Below are positions 36,223-44,609 of a stretch of DNA of 64,000 nt, piece by piece (positions within the stretch are counted from its first letter, which is position 1; each line of letters begins with the position of its first letter). The notes under the pieces were generated by a model. It saw only the letters and a program-made list of their open reading frames with translations, had not been told where the DNA came from and did not search any database. The translations under genes and the position numbers were made by a program. This DNA comes from Nitrospirota bacterium (GTDB taxonomy: Bacteria; Nitrospirota; Thermodesulfovibrionia; Thermodesulfovibrionales; Dissulfurispiraceae), in NCBI GenBank assembly GCA_004321915.1, contig SCQE01000030.1, positions 1 to 64,000 of the forward strand, in the 5' to 3' direction.

Positions 36223-37098
36223 GTGACTCAGGTCATTCAGATTCCCACGCTTAATGATTCACCTGCTGATTTCAAACAGATGTTTTCTATTTGGAATAGA
36301 GCTAACGGTTATTACGAGGACGTGCATTTTGATTTTTCGCATTGCGGCTTTCTTCGCCCTAATGCCGTAGCTTTTCTTGGAGGACTTGCGAGGCTGATAG
36401 TGTCTCGCAATGGGACAGTTGTATTTGATTGGACTACCCTTAAGAATGAGTGGGTAAGAAATACTCTCAGCCAAAACGGGTTTGCCGGCGCCTTTGGCCG
36501 CACTTCATCAGGCTGGACGGGGCACTCCATTCCGTATCGGGAAGATAGATTGCGGGATGCCAACGGCATTATAGATTATCTTGAGCACTATTGGATGGGC
36601 AGAGGGTGGGTGCATGTGAGCCTGCGACTGCGTGATGCCATCATTGGGCATGTTTGGGAAATATACAATAATGCCTTTGAGCATAGCGGTTCGGAGATAG
36701 GCGTATTTTCCTGCGGACAGCACTTTCACCGGCAGAACGACTTAGTCCTTACTGTTGTAGATTTCGGTCTGGGCATTCCTGCTAAAGTTCGGACATTTCT
36801 AAGCAGTGATCCCCGTGCTGAACAATTGCCTGCCTCCGGATGCCTAAGGTGGGCTTTTCAGAGAGGCAATACTACCAAGCAGGATGAGCCGGGCGGCCTT
36901 GGTCTTGATTTGCTAAGGGAGTTCATAAGGTTGAATCAGGGGAAGTTGGAAGTCTACAGTAATGAAGGTTATGCTATTATTCAGAAAGACGGTGAGCGGT
37001 ATGAAAACCGTGACATCTCTTTTGAAGGTACGGTCGTACATATTACCCTGCGTTGCGACGAAAAATTGTACCATTTTAAAGATGAATCGCCGTTCTGA
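36223..37098 (+). CDS. STAS-like / GHKL ATPase fusion (anti-sigma-like kinase)
   Basis: A 291-residue protein. Residues of about 10-100 look like a STAS-type alpha/beta domain (VHFDFSHCGFLRPNAVAFLG..GTVVFDW). Residues of about 130-280 form a histidine-kinase-type ATPase: N-box WEIYNNAFEHSG (Glu146, Asn149/150), G1 VVDFGLGIP (Asp180) and G2 GGLGLDLL (224-230). There is no phospho-acceptor His domain, so it resembles SpoIIAB/RsbW-type anti-sigma kinases rather than sensor kinases. The start is GTG 36223 with AGGAG about 11 nt upstream. A DUF4325 STAS-like gene follows 15 bp downstream, the expected partner for partner-switching. The target is presumably the PIN or SWIM protein encoded next, as no sigma factor is present. 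Confidence 0.82.
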   Translation: MTQVIQIPTLNDSPADFKQMFSIWNRANGYYEDVHFDFSHCGFLRPNAVAFLGGLARLIVSRNGTVVFDWTTLKNEWVRNTLSQNGFAGAFGRTSSGWTGHSIPYREDRLRDANGIIDYLEHYWMGRGWVHVSLRLRDAIIGHVWEIYNNAFEHSGSEIGVFSCGQHFHRQNDLVLTVVDFGLGIPAKVRTFLSSDPRAEQLPASGCLRWAFQRGNTTKQDEPGGLGLDLLREFIRLNQGKLEVYSNEGYAIIQKDGERYENRDISFEGTVVHITLRCDEKLYHFKDESPF

Positions 37099-37113
37099 AA
37101 AGGAGACCTAATC

Positions 37114-37464
37114 ATGAAGATAGCAATTAAAGATATGATAGGGCCGCGCTGCATCATCAAGGAAGACGGCCAGAAGATTTACGACACAATAATCGCACCT
37201 TTGAAGAAGGGCGAGATCATCACGCTCGATTTCGACGGTGTGACACAATTTGCCTCGCCTTTCTTTAACTTCGCCATTGGCCAGTTGTTGAAGGACATAG
37301 AAGAAGAAAGCCTGCGCCGTCTGCTCCAGATAGTCAATCTCAATGAAACCGGCAGTCTGGTTGTTGAGCGTGTTATTGAAAACGCCGCCAAATATCACGG
37401 CAACAAGGACTACCGCAAGATAGTTGACGATATTCTCGAACAGCAAGCTAAAGAACTGGTCTGA
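37114..37464 (+). CDS. DUF4325 STAS-like protein
   Basis: A 116-residue protein. The core IITLDFDGVTQFASPFFNFAIGQLL matches DUF4325, a STAS-like domain that usually neighbours GHKL ATPases. By analogy with SpoIIAA/RsbV it could be the antagonist whose phosphorylation state is set by the upstream ATPase. The candidate acceptor residue is in the TQFASPFF loop. An AAGGAG ribosome site precedes ATG. The stop overlaps the PIN start (TGATG, 37462-37466). Confidence 0.85.
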   Translation: MKIAIKDMIGPRCIIKEDGQKIYDTIIAPLKKGEIITLDFDGVTQFASPFFNFAIGQLLKDIEEESLRRLLQIVNLNETGSLVVERVIENAAKYHGNKDYRKIVDDILEQQAKELV

Positions 37465-38075
37465 TGTCCATCAACTATGTTGTTCAAGCCGAAGTTGTAG
37501 ATATAACCGCCGATGCGCCGCAAGCCGCTGATGTCTTTCTTGTAGATACCAATGTCTGGTACTGGATGACATATCCCAATGCCACGTCTAATATTCCGAG
37601 CCGGTTGTCGGATTATCCAAACTATCTTAACAATGCTCTCGGAGCAGGTGCGAAGATACATCATTCCGGTCTTTCGCTGGCAGAGTTGGCTCACATTATC
37701 GAAAAAACGGAACGTGAGATTTATGAGAAAACCGTTGGCTCAATCAAACCAAAAGAATACCGTCATAATCATCATGCTGAGCGTTCACGCGTTGTATCTG
37801 AAATTCAAGCCGCATGGGGGCAGGTCAAGAGTTTGGCTAACCCTCTGACAACGTGTATCGACGGCCCGACTACGGAAGCGGCATTAACACGCCTTACGAG
37901 TGAAAAAGTTGACGGCTATGATCTTTTTATACTCGACTCCATGAGAAATCACGGAGTAATACAGCTCATTACCGACGATGGCGACTTCGCAACTGTCCAC
38001 GGCATTCAGGTCTTCACCGCTAACAGGAATGTTATAAATGCTGCGAGAGGGCAAGGCAAACTCCTGACAAGATGA
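37464..38075 (+). CDS. PIN-domain nuclease in partner-switch module
   Basis: A 203-residue putative RNase. Acidic residues in PIN order: Asp28 in FLVDTNVWYW, Glu74 in SLAELAHI, Asp153 in GYDLFILDSM and Asp171/172 with Asp174 in LITDDGDF. It is longer than VapC toxins owing to an inserted basic/His-rich segment (about 90-115). There is no small antitoxin next to it. Instead it is fused by overlapping frames to the STAS-like gene upstream and the SWIM gene downstream. That makes it a candidate effector controlled by the GHKL/STAS pair. Confidence 0.82.
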   Translation: MSINYVVQAEVVDITADAPQAADVFLVDTNVWYWMTYPNATSNIPSRLSDYPNYLNNALGAGAKIHHSGLSLAELAHIIEKTEREIYEKTVGSIKPKEYRHNHHAERSRVVSEIQAAWGQVKSLANPLTTCIDGPTTEAALTRLTSEKVDGYDLFILDSMRNHGVIQLITDDGDFATVHGIQVFTANRNVINAARGQGKLLTR

Positions 38076-39979
38076 AGAAACACTCTGATAAAACCTTTTC
38101 CGACATCACCTGGTCCGACCTTGAGGCTTGGGCAGGGTCGAAGATCGTATCGCGAGGGATGTCGTATAAAAAGGAACGGGCGGTACAAGGCTTATCCTTA
38201 ACCCCTGAGGGTTCTCTTCTTGCATGGGTCAGGGGGACAAGAAACTACGTCACAAGGGTCTCGTTCGAAAAGGGAAGGCTCTTATCAGTCTGCTCATGCC
38301 CGTATCATTTAGCCTGCAAACACGCCGTCGCCGTTGTGCTTGAATATCTCGACCATCTTCAAGCTGATACTGACGTGCCTTTGGCGGAAGAGGATGATGA
38401 AAGAATAGTCCTGCTGGAAGATGAGACCTTAGCCTTCGATGATGATGAAGACGATATGGATGACGATGAATATATTGAGACCGACGAACCTGATATCGAT
38501 TCCTCTCTTGAGAAGAAATCAAAGAAGGAACTCCGGAAAATGCTGAAAGGCATCATCAAGGACTATCCTGAAATCAAGAAAGAAATGGGCTTTGCGCCTG
38601 CATCGCCCAAGAAAAAAGGATGCCCTGCGCTGATCAAGTCTGTAACCAAAGCTATGGTTGTTACCAGCAGTGAGCAGGGCTGGCGCAACTATTGGAAACA
38701 CACGGGACATACGCCTGATTATTCGCCCGTCCGTGTAGGCTTGCAGCGGCTTCTCGATGAAGGGTGCGCAGATGATGTAGTCCGGTTAGGAGAAAAGCTT
38801 TTCGTAAAGGGAACAGAACAAGTCGGGCAGTCTCATGATGAAGGGGAGACCGCCGATGAGATAGCAGCGACCATGCCGATCATTTTTAAGGCCCTTGCTG
38901 AATGTTCCTTGTCCGATACCGACAAACTGGAGCGAGCTGTTGATTTTGGCCTGAGAGACGAATACGGCCTTTGCCGCGGCCTTGACGAGTTTTTGCGGAT
39001 CAGATTTGCAAAAAAGTCATGGAGCGAGCTGGCGGACCGGCTTCTTTCAAGGCTTAAGGACATGCGACCAAAAGGAAAAGGAGACTCCTTCTTTCGCCAT
39101 TATGAACGCAACAATCTGTCTGATGAAGCCATTCGCGCGTTGGAGAATGCCGGAAGAGAAGAAGAAGCCCTTGCCGTTTGCTTTCATGAAGCTGAAGCGA
39201 CCGGAAGCTTTGAGCGTCTTGTGAAGCGGCTTCGCAAAGCAGGCCGTACTGCGGAGGCTGAAGAGTGGATACGCAAAGGCGTGAAAGCGACGCAAGACAA
39301 GCTTCCGGGCATTGCGGCCTCTCTGAAAAAGGAGCTTCTTGATATCCGTCGTCGGAAGAAAGACTGGTTATTTGCTGCCGCGCTTCTTGCTGACGAGTTC
39401 TTTGAATCCCCCTCACTAAAGGATTTCGAGGAGCTTAGAAAAGCTTGTGAAAAGTCGAAAGTTTGGCCCGGGGTCAGAGCCGCATGCCTGAAGTTTCTTG
39501 AGACAGGCGAGCATCCCGGAGGCAGGCCGGATTGGCCCCTGCCTGAAACCGGCTTTGCGATATCACGGCCGGCCCGATGGCGCAAGCCACCTTTCACTGA
39601 CGTACTGATCGATATCGCCATCGAAGAAAAAAACATTGATGCCGTTGTGCATTGGTATAACATTCACAAAAAAGAAAAAGATAAATGGCCGGAAGCGCAT
39701 TTGGATGATGCTGTGGCGGATGCCATCGCCCAAGCATATCCTGATAAAGCGATTACAATCTGGAAGAATCTTGCAGAGGGACTTATGGCGCAGACCAATG
39801 TCAGCTCTTACAGTGAGGCTGTTAAATACCTGAAGAAAGTCCGAAAAAAATTGGAAGATATAAGCAAGGCTTCTGAGTGGGCTGTCTATCTGAAAGACCT
39901 GACCGAGACGAACAAGCGAAAGACACGGCTTGTTCAAATGCTTAACGCCCTAAGCGGAAAGCCGATCATTTCAAAATAA
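38072..39979 (+). CDS. SWIM zinc-finger protein
   Basis: A 635-residue protein. The SWIM motif CSCPYHLACKH (C74, C76, C82, H84) follows an N-terminal strand-rich region (WVRGTRNYVTRVSFEKG). Residues of about 107-146 are highly acidic (runs of Asp/Glu). The remaining 450 residues are helical and repeat-like, resembling TPR/alpha-solenoid arrays (LSDEAIRALENAGREEEALAVCF). SWIM fingers bind DNA or protein. It overlaps the PIN gene by 4 bp, which is strong evidence for joint function. No transposase motif was seen. Confidence 0.85.
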   Translation: MKKHSDKTFSDITWSDLEAWAGSKIVSRGMSYKKERAVQGLSLTPEGSLLAWVRGTRNYVTRVSFEKGRLLSVCSCPYHLACKHAVAVVLEYLDHLQADTDVPLAEEDDERIVLLEDETLAFDDDEDDMDDDEYIETDEPDIDSSLEKKSKKELRKMLKGIIKDYPEIKKEMGFAPASPKKKGCPALIKSVTKAMVVTSSEQGWRNYWKHTGHTPDYSPVRVGLQRLLDEGCADDVVRLGEKLFVKGTEQVGQSHDEGETADEIAATMPIIFKALAECSLSDTDKLERAVDFGLRDEYGLCRGLDEFLRIRFAKKSWSELADRLLSRLKDMRPKGKGDSFFRHYERNNLSDEAIRALENAGREEEALAVCFHEAEATGSFERLVKRLRKAGRTAEAEEWIRKGVKATQDKLPGIAASLKKELLDIRRRKKDWLFAAALLADEFFESPSLKDFEELRKACEKSKVWPGVRAACLKFLETGEHPGGRPDWPLPETGFAISRPARWRKPPFTDVLIDIAIEEKNIDAVVHWYNIHKKEKDKWPEAHLDDAVADAIAQAYPDKAITIWKNLAEGLMAQTNVSSYSEAVKYLKKVRKKLEDISKASEWAVYLKDLTETNKRKTRLVQMLNALSGKPIISK

Positions 39980-39987
39980 ATCTTCTC

Positions 39988-40104
39988 ATGCACTATTGCC
40001 CGTCCACCGAATATCAAAGCAGGCTCAACTCTATAAAAACGCTTGAGCGGTTTTGGTCGATGGGGTTAAAATATAAAAACTGCAATGAGCGCCTAAAAAC
40101 ATGA
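39988..40104 (+). pseudogene. Remnant of a queH-like gene
   Basis: A 38-codon open frame encodes TEYQSRLNSIKTLERFWSMG followed by LKYK. This matches the intact QueH at 40926-41468 (TEYKARLDSVKLLERLWSME, LQYK) at 16 of 24 positions. Neither the N-terminal Cys motifs nor the C-terminal half is present. Its stop overlaps the next gene's start as ATGA. It looks like a fossil left at the right edge of the restriction island. Confidence 0.7.
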
Positions 40105-40505
40105 AAACAATTATTGTCGATTACTCAAAAGCCATTGATGCAAAAACGCCTGTGGCAGGAGATCAATCCGGATCGAGCGGGAAGTTCGTCCAGATCAGGC
40201 ACGAAGATTCGGAATATATCGTATTCGCCCCGAAAGAAACAGCCCCGTACCATGCGGACATTATCGAAAAGTTTTGCGCGGAAATGGGGATAGACGGCTT
40301 TCTCGACAAACAAGAGAAGCGTTTCGAGATACATGATCCGGCATGGGACATCGTGGGAGGCGGCAAGTTCGAGATGGACAGACAGGGGCTTTACGTCCGC
40401 CTCTATGACAACTCGATGGCCTATGGCAAATTCGAGCGCGACGGCATGGAAGACAAGCTGCGCGGCACCGAGGAGTTTGCCGGTTATGAAATACGCGTCG
40501 AGTAA
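40101..40505 (+). CDS. Janus/Ocnus (PHPT1-like) family protein
   Basis: A 134-residue protein resembling eukaryotic phosphohistidine phosphatase PHPT1. Matching blocks: APYHADIIEKF (His51, the position of the PHPT1 catalytic His), WDIVGGGKFEM (GGG 86-88) and YDNSMAYGKF (105-109 SMAYG), then KLRGTEEFAGYEIRV. The N-terminal DYSKAIDAKTPVAGDQSG is seen in prokaryotic members. It may remove phosphate from protein His or Lys, but activity is unproven. It opens the queH-side gene run. Confidence 0.7.
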   Translation: MKTIIVDYSKAIDAKTPVAGDQSGSSGKFVQIRHEDSEYIVFAPKETAPYHADIIEKFCAEMGIDGFLDKQEKRFEIHDPAWDIVGGGKFEMDRQGLYVRLYDNSMAYGKFERDGMEDKLRGTEEFAGYEIRVE

Positions 40506-40528
40506 AACGAAAGCCCCGGCCCAAAACG

Positions 40529-40903
40529 ATGCCTTACAAAACGAGCAGGGAACGGTTTGAGGAGCTTGCCGGAGACGCGCTCCGGAGCATACCGAAAAAA
40601 TTTCGCAGAAAGTTTCGGAATGTAGCAATAATCGTCGAGGACTACCCTGCTAAGAACATCGTGGAAGAAATGCAGATACCCCGGAATGAACTTATGGGGC
40701 TTTTCAGCGGACGGCCTGTCGGAGAAGACGGAGGCTTTTTCGAAATCCCTTCCCCCTATCCGAATACGATACATCTTTACCAAAAAAATATAGAAGAGGC
40801 ATGCTCCTCTGAGGCCGATCTTATCGTCGAAATTCGAAAGACCATGCTTCATGAAGTGGGGCATTATTTCGGACTTTCAGAAAACGACCTCGATGATTTA
40901 TGA
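40529..40903 (+). CDS. Metallopeptidase-family (DUF1025) zincin-like protein
   Basis: A 124-residue minimal zincin. The zinc motif MLHEVGHYFGLSE lies near the C-terminus, preceded by NTIHLYQKNIEEAC. It belongs to the short DUF1025/possible-zinc-metallopeptidase group. No signal peptide. The substrate is unknown. It follows the PHPT-like gene by 23 bp. Confidence 0.88.
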   Translation: MPYKTSRERFEELAGDALRSIPKKFRRKFRNVAIIVEDYPAKNIVEEMQIPRNELMGLFSGRPVGEDGGFFEIPSPYPNTIHLYQKNIEEACSSEADLIVEIRKTMLHEVGHYFGLSENDLDDL

Positions 40904-40925
40904 TTTTAAATAGCGCCCATATTTT

Positions 40926-41468
40926 ATGAACCTTTTAATGCACATCTGCTGCGGCCCGTGCGCCGTCTATCCCGTGAGCCTACTGAAAGAGCGCGGCGTA
41001 AACATCAAAGGCTTTTGGTTCAACCCGAACATACATCCGTTCACGGAGTATAAAGCCCGGCTAGATTCGGTCAAGTTGCTTGAGCGACTTTGGTCAATGG
41101 AGTTACAATATAAGGATGAGTACGGCCTGACCGAATTTGTGCGGAATGTGGCGGGTAGGGAATCAGGCCGATGCGAATACTGTTATTCGGTGCGGCTTGA
41201 AGAGACCGCGAAAAAAGCGAAGGAGACAAATGCGGACGCATTCACCTCATCGCTTTTGGTCAGCCCGTACCAGAAGTTCGATTTGCTTATGGAGATAGGC
41301 AGAATGTTGGAGGACAAATATTCGGTGGAGTTTTTGGACGAAGATTTTCGCAGCGGCTTCAGGAGCGGCCGCAGCAAAGCAAGGGAGATGGGATTTTACA
41401 GCCAGAAATATTGCGGCTGCATATACTCCGAAATGGAGCGATATCTTTCGGGGAAACAGAAAAGTTGA
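40926..41468 (+). CDS. queH: Epoxyqueuosine reductase QueH
   Basis: Performs the last step of queuosine synthesis, reducing epoxyqueuosine on tRNA. It is a 180-residue DUF208 protein with Cys pairs MHICCGPCAVYP and RCEYCYSVRL, and KYCGCIYSE near the C-terminus, binding iron-sulfur/iron cofactors. It is the non-homologous substitute for QueG. queA, the preceding enzyme, lies at 42716. An older fragment of a relative is at 39988. Confidence 0.95.
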   Translation: MNLLMHICCGPCAVYPVSLLKERGVNIKGFWFNPNIHPFTEYKARLDSVKLLERLWSMELQYKDEYGLTEFVRNVAGRESGRCEYCYSVRLEETAKKAKETNADAFTSSLLVSPYQKFDLLMEIGRMLEDKYSVEFLDEDFRSGFRSGRSKAREMGFYSQKYCGCIYSEMERYLSGKQKS

Positions 41469-41473
41469 CACAG

Positions 41474-41698
41474 ATGAGCAGCATCGAGCAGCTGGGCAGG
41501 GCGATGATGATCGGCGGGATAGTTCTTGCAGCGATAGGCGGGTTGCTTATGCTGTCAGGCAAAATACCGTGGATTGGGAAATTGCCGGGGGACATTATGA
41601 TCGAGAAAAAGAATTTTACATTCTATTTCCCGATTGCCACAAGCATTTTGTTGAGCGTGATACTCTCATTTTTGTTCTGGCTGATAGGAAGGAAATAA
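41474..41698 (+). CDS. DUF2905 membrane protein
   Basis: A 74-residue protein with two hydrophobic segments: MMIGGIVLAAIGGLLML and PIATSILLSVILSFLFWLIG. GKIPWIGKLPGDI between them is the family signature. It starts at ATG 41474, 5 bp after queH. The function is unknown. The family commonly sits between ruvB/queH and spoIID/queA. Confidence 0.88.
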   Translation: MSSIEQLGRAMMIGGIVLAAIGGLLMLSGKIPWIGKLPGDIMIEKKNFTFYFPIATSILLSVILSFLFWLIGRK

Positions 41699-41703
41699 AA
41701 AAT

Positions 41704-42729
41704 ATGTTTACGAACAAAAACCCAAAACCATTATTAAAGGTTTTTACCGCAGCGATTATATTCTTTGCAGGTTTTTTCTCTGCAATCGAAACCCCTGCCG
41801 CAGACACTATAAGGGTCCTTCTTCTCGACAACAAAAATTCCAAACTGCCTCAAAAAAACGAACGGGTCGAAAAACTGGGCAACGGCAAAGGCTCTGCGCT
41901 GTTGAGCGGCATGAAGTATTCGGGGGTCCTTGAGGTATGGAAAGGCGATAACGGGCTTTATGTGATCAATGAACTGCCGTTTGAAGAGTACATTAAAGGC
42001 GTAGTTGCGGCAGAGGTAGGCAGCAGTTGGGACATCGAGGCATTGAAGGCCCAAGCCGTGGTGGCCCGGACCTATGCATTGATACAAAAACAGGCCGGAG
42101 GGAACAACAAAATAGCTTACCACCTTACGTCTTCGGTACTGCATCAGGTTTATAAGGGCGGGAATGTTCACGAGAACATTTCCCGAGCTGTAAGCGAAAC
42201 GCAAAGAGAGGTCCTGACCTACGAAGGCAAACCGATAATCGCATACTACCACTCCACGAGTGGCGGAATAACGGAAGATCCGGTGGAGGTCTTCGGTAAA
42301 AGTTATCCGTACCTGAAACCTGTTTCGACAAACTGCGAGATATCTCCCTTTTATCTCTGGGAAAAAAGATTTTCTCTCCAAGACCTCGAAAAAGCGGCAA
42401 ATGTAAAGGCACTCGAAGAAATAGCGATCGACTCTTTTACGGTTTCAAACCGGGTAAGAAACCTGAAATTCATGGCCGCAGGAAAAGAGTATGTTATTCC
42501 CGCCAAAGACCTGCGAAAAAATATAGGATGGGACAAACTTCCGAGCACCTTTATAACCGGTCTGCGAAAAGACAACGATACCTTCATCTTTGAGGGCAAG
42601 GGATACGGGCACGGGGTAGGAATGTGCCAGTGGTCAGCGCTCCAGATGGCAAAAGCAGGCAAGAACTACAAGGAAATCCTCGCAACTTTTTACCCGAACA
42701 CCATAATCGAACTTTATGAAAACCGCTGA
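41704..42729 (+). CDS. SpoIID/LytB-domain protein
   Basis: A 341-residue protein with an N-terminal signal/anchor (LLKVFTAAIIFFAGFFSAIE). The SpoIID domain includes YIKGVVAAEVGSSWDIEALK, QAVVARTYAL and the C-terminal GYGHGVGMCQWSA. SpoIID enzymes cleave denuded peptidoglycan glycan strands; homologues occur in non-sporulating bacteria. AGGAAGGA precedes ATG 41704, which I prefer over longer open frames. It overlaps queA by 14 bp. Confidence 0.93.
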   Translation: MFTNKNPKPLLKVFTAAIIFFAGFFSAIETPAADTIRVLLLDNKNSKLPQKNERVEKLGNGKGSALLSGMKYSGVLEVWKGDNGLYVINELPFEEYIKGVVAAEVGSSWDIEALKAQAVVARTYALIQKQAGGNNKIAYHLTSSVLHQVYKGGNVHENISRAVSETQREVLTYEGKPIIAYYHSTSGGITEDPVEVFGKSYPYLKPVSTNCEISPFYLWEKRFSLQDLEKAANVKALEEIAIDSFTVSNRVRNLKFMAAGKEYVIPAKDLRKNIGWDKLPSTFITGLRKDNDTFIFEGKGYGHGVGMCQWSALQMAKAGKNYKEILATFYPNTIIELYENR

Positions 42730-43762
42730 TTTCGATTTTTGTCTTCCGGCCGGGCGCATTGCGCTGAGGCCGGCTGACAAAAGAGACCGGGCCCGCTTGC
42801 TTGTTTTGCACAAAAGCGGCAAAACCGAGCATAAAATTTTTTCCGATATTGTTCATTATTTCAATAAAGGGGACATCCTGCTGCTCAACAACACAAAAGT
42901 CTTTCCTGCAAGAATAATCTGCCGTAAGCCTTCGGGCGGAAAACTCGACCTGATTCTAGTAAAGCAAGCAACCGCCGGGGTTTGGGAAGTCTTGTTTAAA
43001 GGCCGTTTCAGCGGCAAGGCAACTTTAGGGGACAGATTCGATCTCGAAATTTGGTCCGAAAAAACCGACGATGGATCCGGAAACAAACGCTTTTTGAAGT
43101 TTTTGGATATCGAACCGGCAAAGGTTGTCGAAATGCTCTGGCAGTATGGGGAAATGCCCCTGCCGCCTTACATCAAACGCAGCCCCGACGTCCATGATAA
43201 AGAGCGATACCAGACTGTGTATGCCGAAAATGCCGGTTCTATTGCAGCGCCGACCGCAGGCATGCATTTTACAAACGAACTTTTGGATGCCCTCCGGCTC
43301 AAAGGCGTTGAAATACGGACATTAACGCTGCATGTCGGCACAGGGACTTTTACGCCGGTCAAAGCAGACAGTCTTTCCGGACATAAAATGGCCTCTGAAT
43401 ATTTTGAGATGGATGGAAAACTGCCGGACGAAATAATAAAAGCCAGACAAAACAACAGAAGGCTCATTTCAACCGGAACAACCGCAACAAGGGCGATCGA
43501 AGGGTTCATGAGCGGTAAATTCAGCGCTGTCGGGACCGCAAACGGTAAGGTACGCGGGCATACCGATATTTTTATCTATCCGGATTATTCGTTCAAGGCG
43601 GTTGACGGCCTGATAACAAACTTTCACCTGCCCAAATCAACGCCGCTTATGCTTGCGTCGGCCTTTATCGGTTTGAAAAATATACAAAAAAGCTACGAGG
43701 AAGCATTGTCCGGAGATTATAGATTTTTCTCCTATGGTGATGCTATGCTACTTTTATTATGA
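42716..43762 (+). CDS. queA: S-adenosylmethionine:tRNA ribosyltransferase-isomerase QueA
   Basis: Transfers the ribosyl of SAM to preQ1-tRNA, giving epoxyqueuosine, the substrate of QueH encoded 1.2 kb upstream. It is 348 residues with DILLLNNTKVFPARI, GEMPLPPYIKR, APTAGMHFT and TLHVGTGTFTPV. Normal length. tgt is not adjacent here, and the downstream gene is a SPOR protein. Confidence 0.97.
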   Translation: MKTADFDFCLPAGRIALRPADKRDRARLLVLHKSGKTEHKIFSDIVHYFNKGDILLLNNTKVFPARIICRKPSGGKLDLILVKQATAGVWEVLFKGRFSGKATLGDRFDLEIWSEKTDDGSGNKRFLKFLDIEPAKVVEMLWQYGEMPLPPYIKRSPDVHDKERYQTVYAENAGSIAAPTAGMHFTNELLDALRLKGVEIRTLTLHVGTGTFTPVKADSLSGHKMASEYFEMDGKLPDEIIKARQNNRRLISTGTTATRAIEGFMSGKFSAVGTANGKVRGHTDIFIYPDYSFKAVDGLITNFHLPKSTPLMLASAFIGLKNIQKSYEEALSGDYRFFSYGDAMLLLL

Positions 43763-44568
43763 GGGGCAGGATAACAGAGAAGTCCTCAATTTTACTCCTC
43801 AGCCGCAACACGGTAATAATCGGAGCTCTCGTGATCACAGTGCTCGGACTGGGGTTAGGATATCTGCTCGGATACAAAGGCGGCACGCTCGGCATCGCCG
43901 AAAAGCAACAGGGCCCAACCGAAACAAAACTACCGCTGCCGCCTGAAGAAAAAAAGGTTATTGAATCTCCGTCCGGAGACTCTCCGGTCTTTCCTGCCGC
44001 GCCAAAAACAGAACCGCAGGCATCCGAACAGCAGGCGCAAAAAGAGACCGAACAACCTGCTGCAAAGGATATTCAACAGCCTCAGCATAAAAAAACACAG
44101 GAGCGCGGAATAAAGCCTGCGCAGAAAGATGCTGAACCAAAAGAGAAAAAGACCGCACAGGAAGTTTTGGAGCCGGAAAAAAAGCAGGAAGTCCCTCCGG
44201 AGAAGCAGGCTGCAAAGACCCATAAAGAGAAGCGCGCCCTAAAAAAGAGTTCCGAGGCCCAGCGAGAAGAAGTAAAACAGCCGGCAGCTCCTGCAAAAAC
44301 AGAAAAAACACAGGCAAAACCGGGCCCTGCGGCCAAAAAAATATATACTATTCAGTTCGGCGCCTTTCCCAGCAGCGAAGGCGCATCACAGTTGGCCCAG
44401 TTCCTCAAAACCAAAAATATCAACGCATATATAACCGAGCGTGTCGAAGGCGACCCCTACTACAGGGTAAGGGCCGGATCATATAAAAACAGAAAAGAGG
44501 CTGAAAAGGCGGCGTTATCTCTTCAAAAACAGACCGGCCTGCCCAACTTTGTCGCGGCAAAGCACTAA
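43759..44568 (+). CDS. SPOR-domain membrane protein
   Basis: A 269-residue bitopic protein. A membrane helix at about 18-40 (VIIGALVITVLGLGLGYLLG) precedes a long Lys/Glu/Gln/Pro/Ala-rich periplasmic linker (about 50-190). The C-terminal SPOR domain (IYTIQFGAFPSSEGASQLAQ...PYYRVRAGSYKNRKEA) binds denuded glycan strands at division sites. It pairs functionally with the SpoIID-type lytic enzyme two genes upstream, which makes such strands. Confidence 0.92.
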   Translation: MRGRITEKSSILLLSRNTVIIGALVITVLGLGLGYLLGYKGGTLGIAEKQQGPTETKLPLPPEEKKVIESPSGDSPVFPAAPKTEPQASEQQAQKETEQPAAKDIQQPQHKKTQERGIKPAQKDAEPKEKKTAQEVLEPEKKQEVPPEKQAAKTHKEKRALKKSSEAQREEVKQPAAPAKTEKTQAKPGPAAKKIYTIQFGAFPSSEGASQLAQFLKTKNINAYITERVEGDPYYRVRAGSYKNRKEAEKAALSLQKQTGLPNFVAAKH

Positions 44569-44609
44569 ACAACTCCTAACAATTCCCTGAACCTTATCAT
44601 GGAGGCGCT

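Noticed and set aside
38072-39979. SWIM protein as a Mutator-type transposase
   Set aside because: Only the SWIM finger is shared; no DDE catalytic domain precedes it and no terminal repeats flank the gene.
41569-41703. N-terminal extension of the SpoIID protein
   Set aside because: It overlaps DUF2905 and would bury the signal peptide; ATG 41704 has a good ribosome site.
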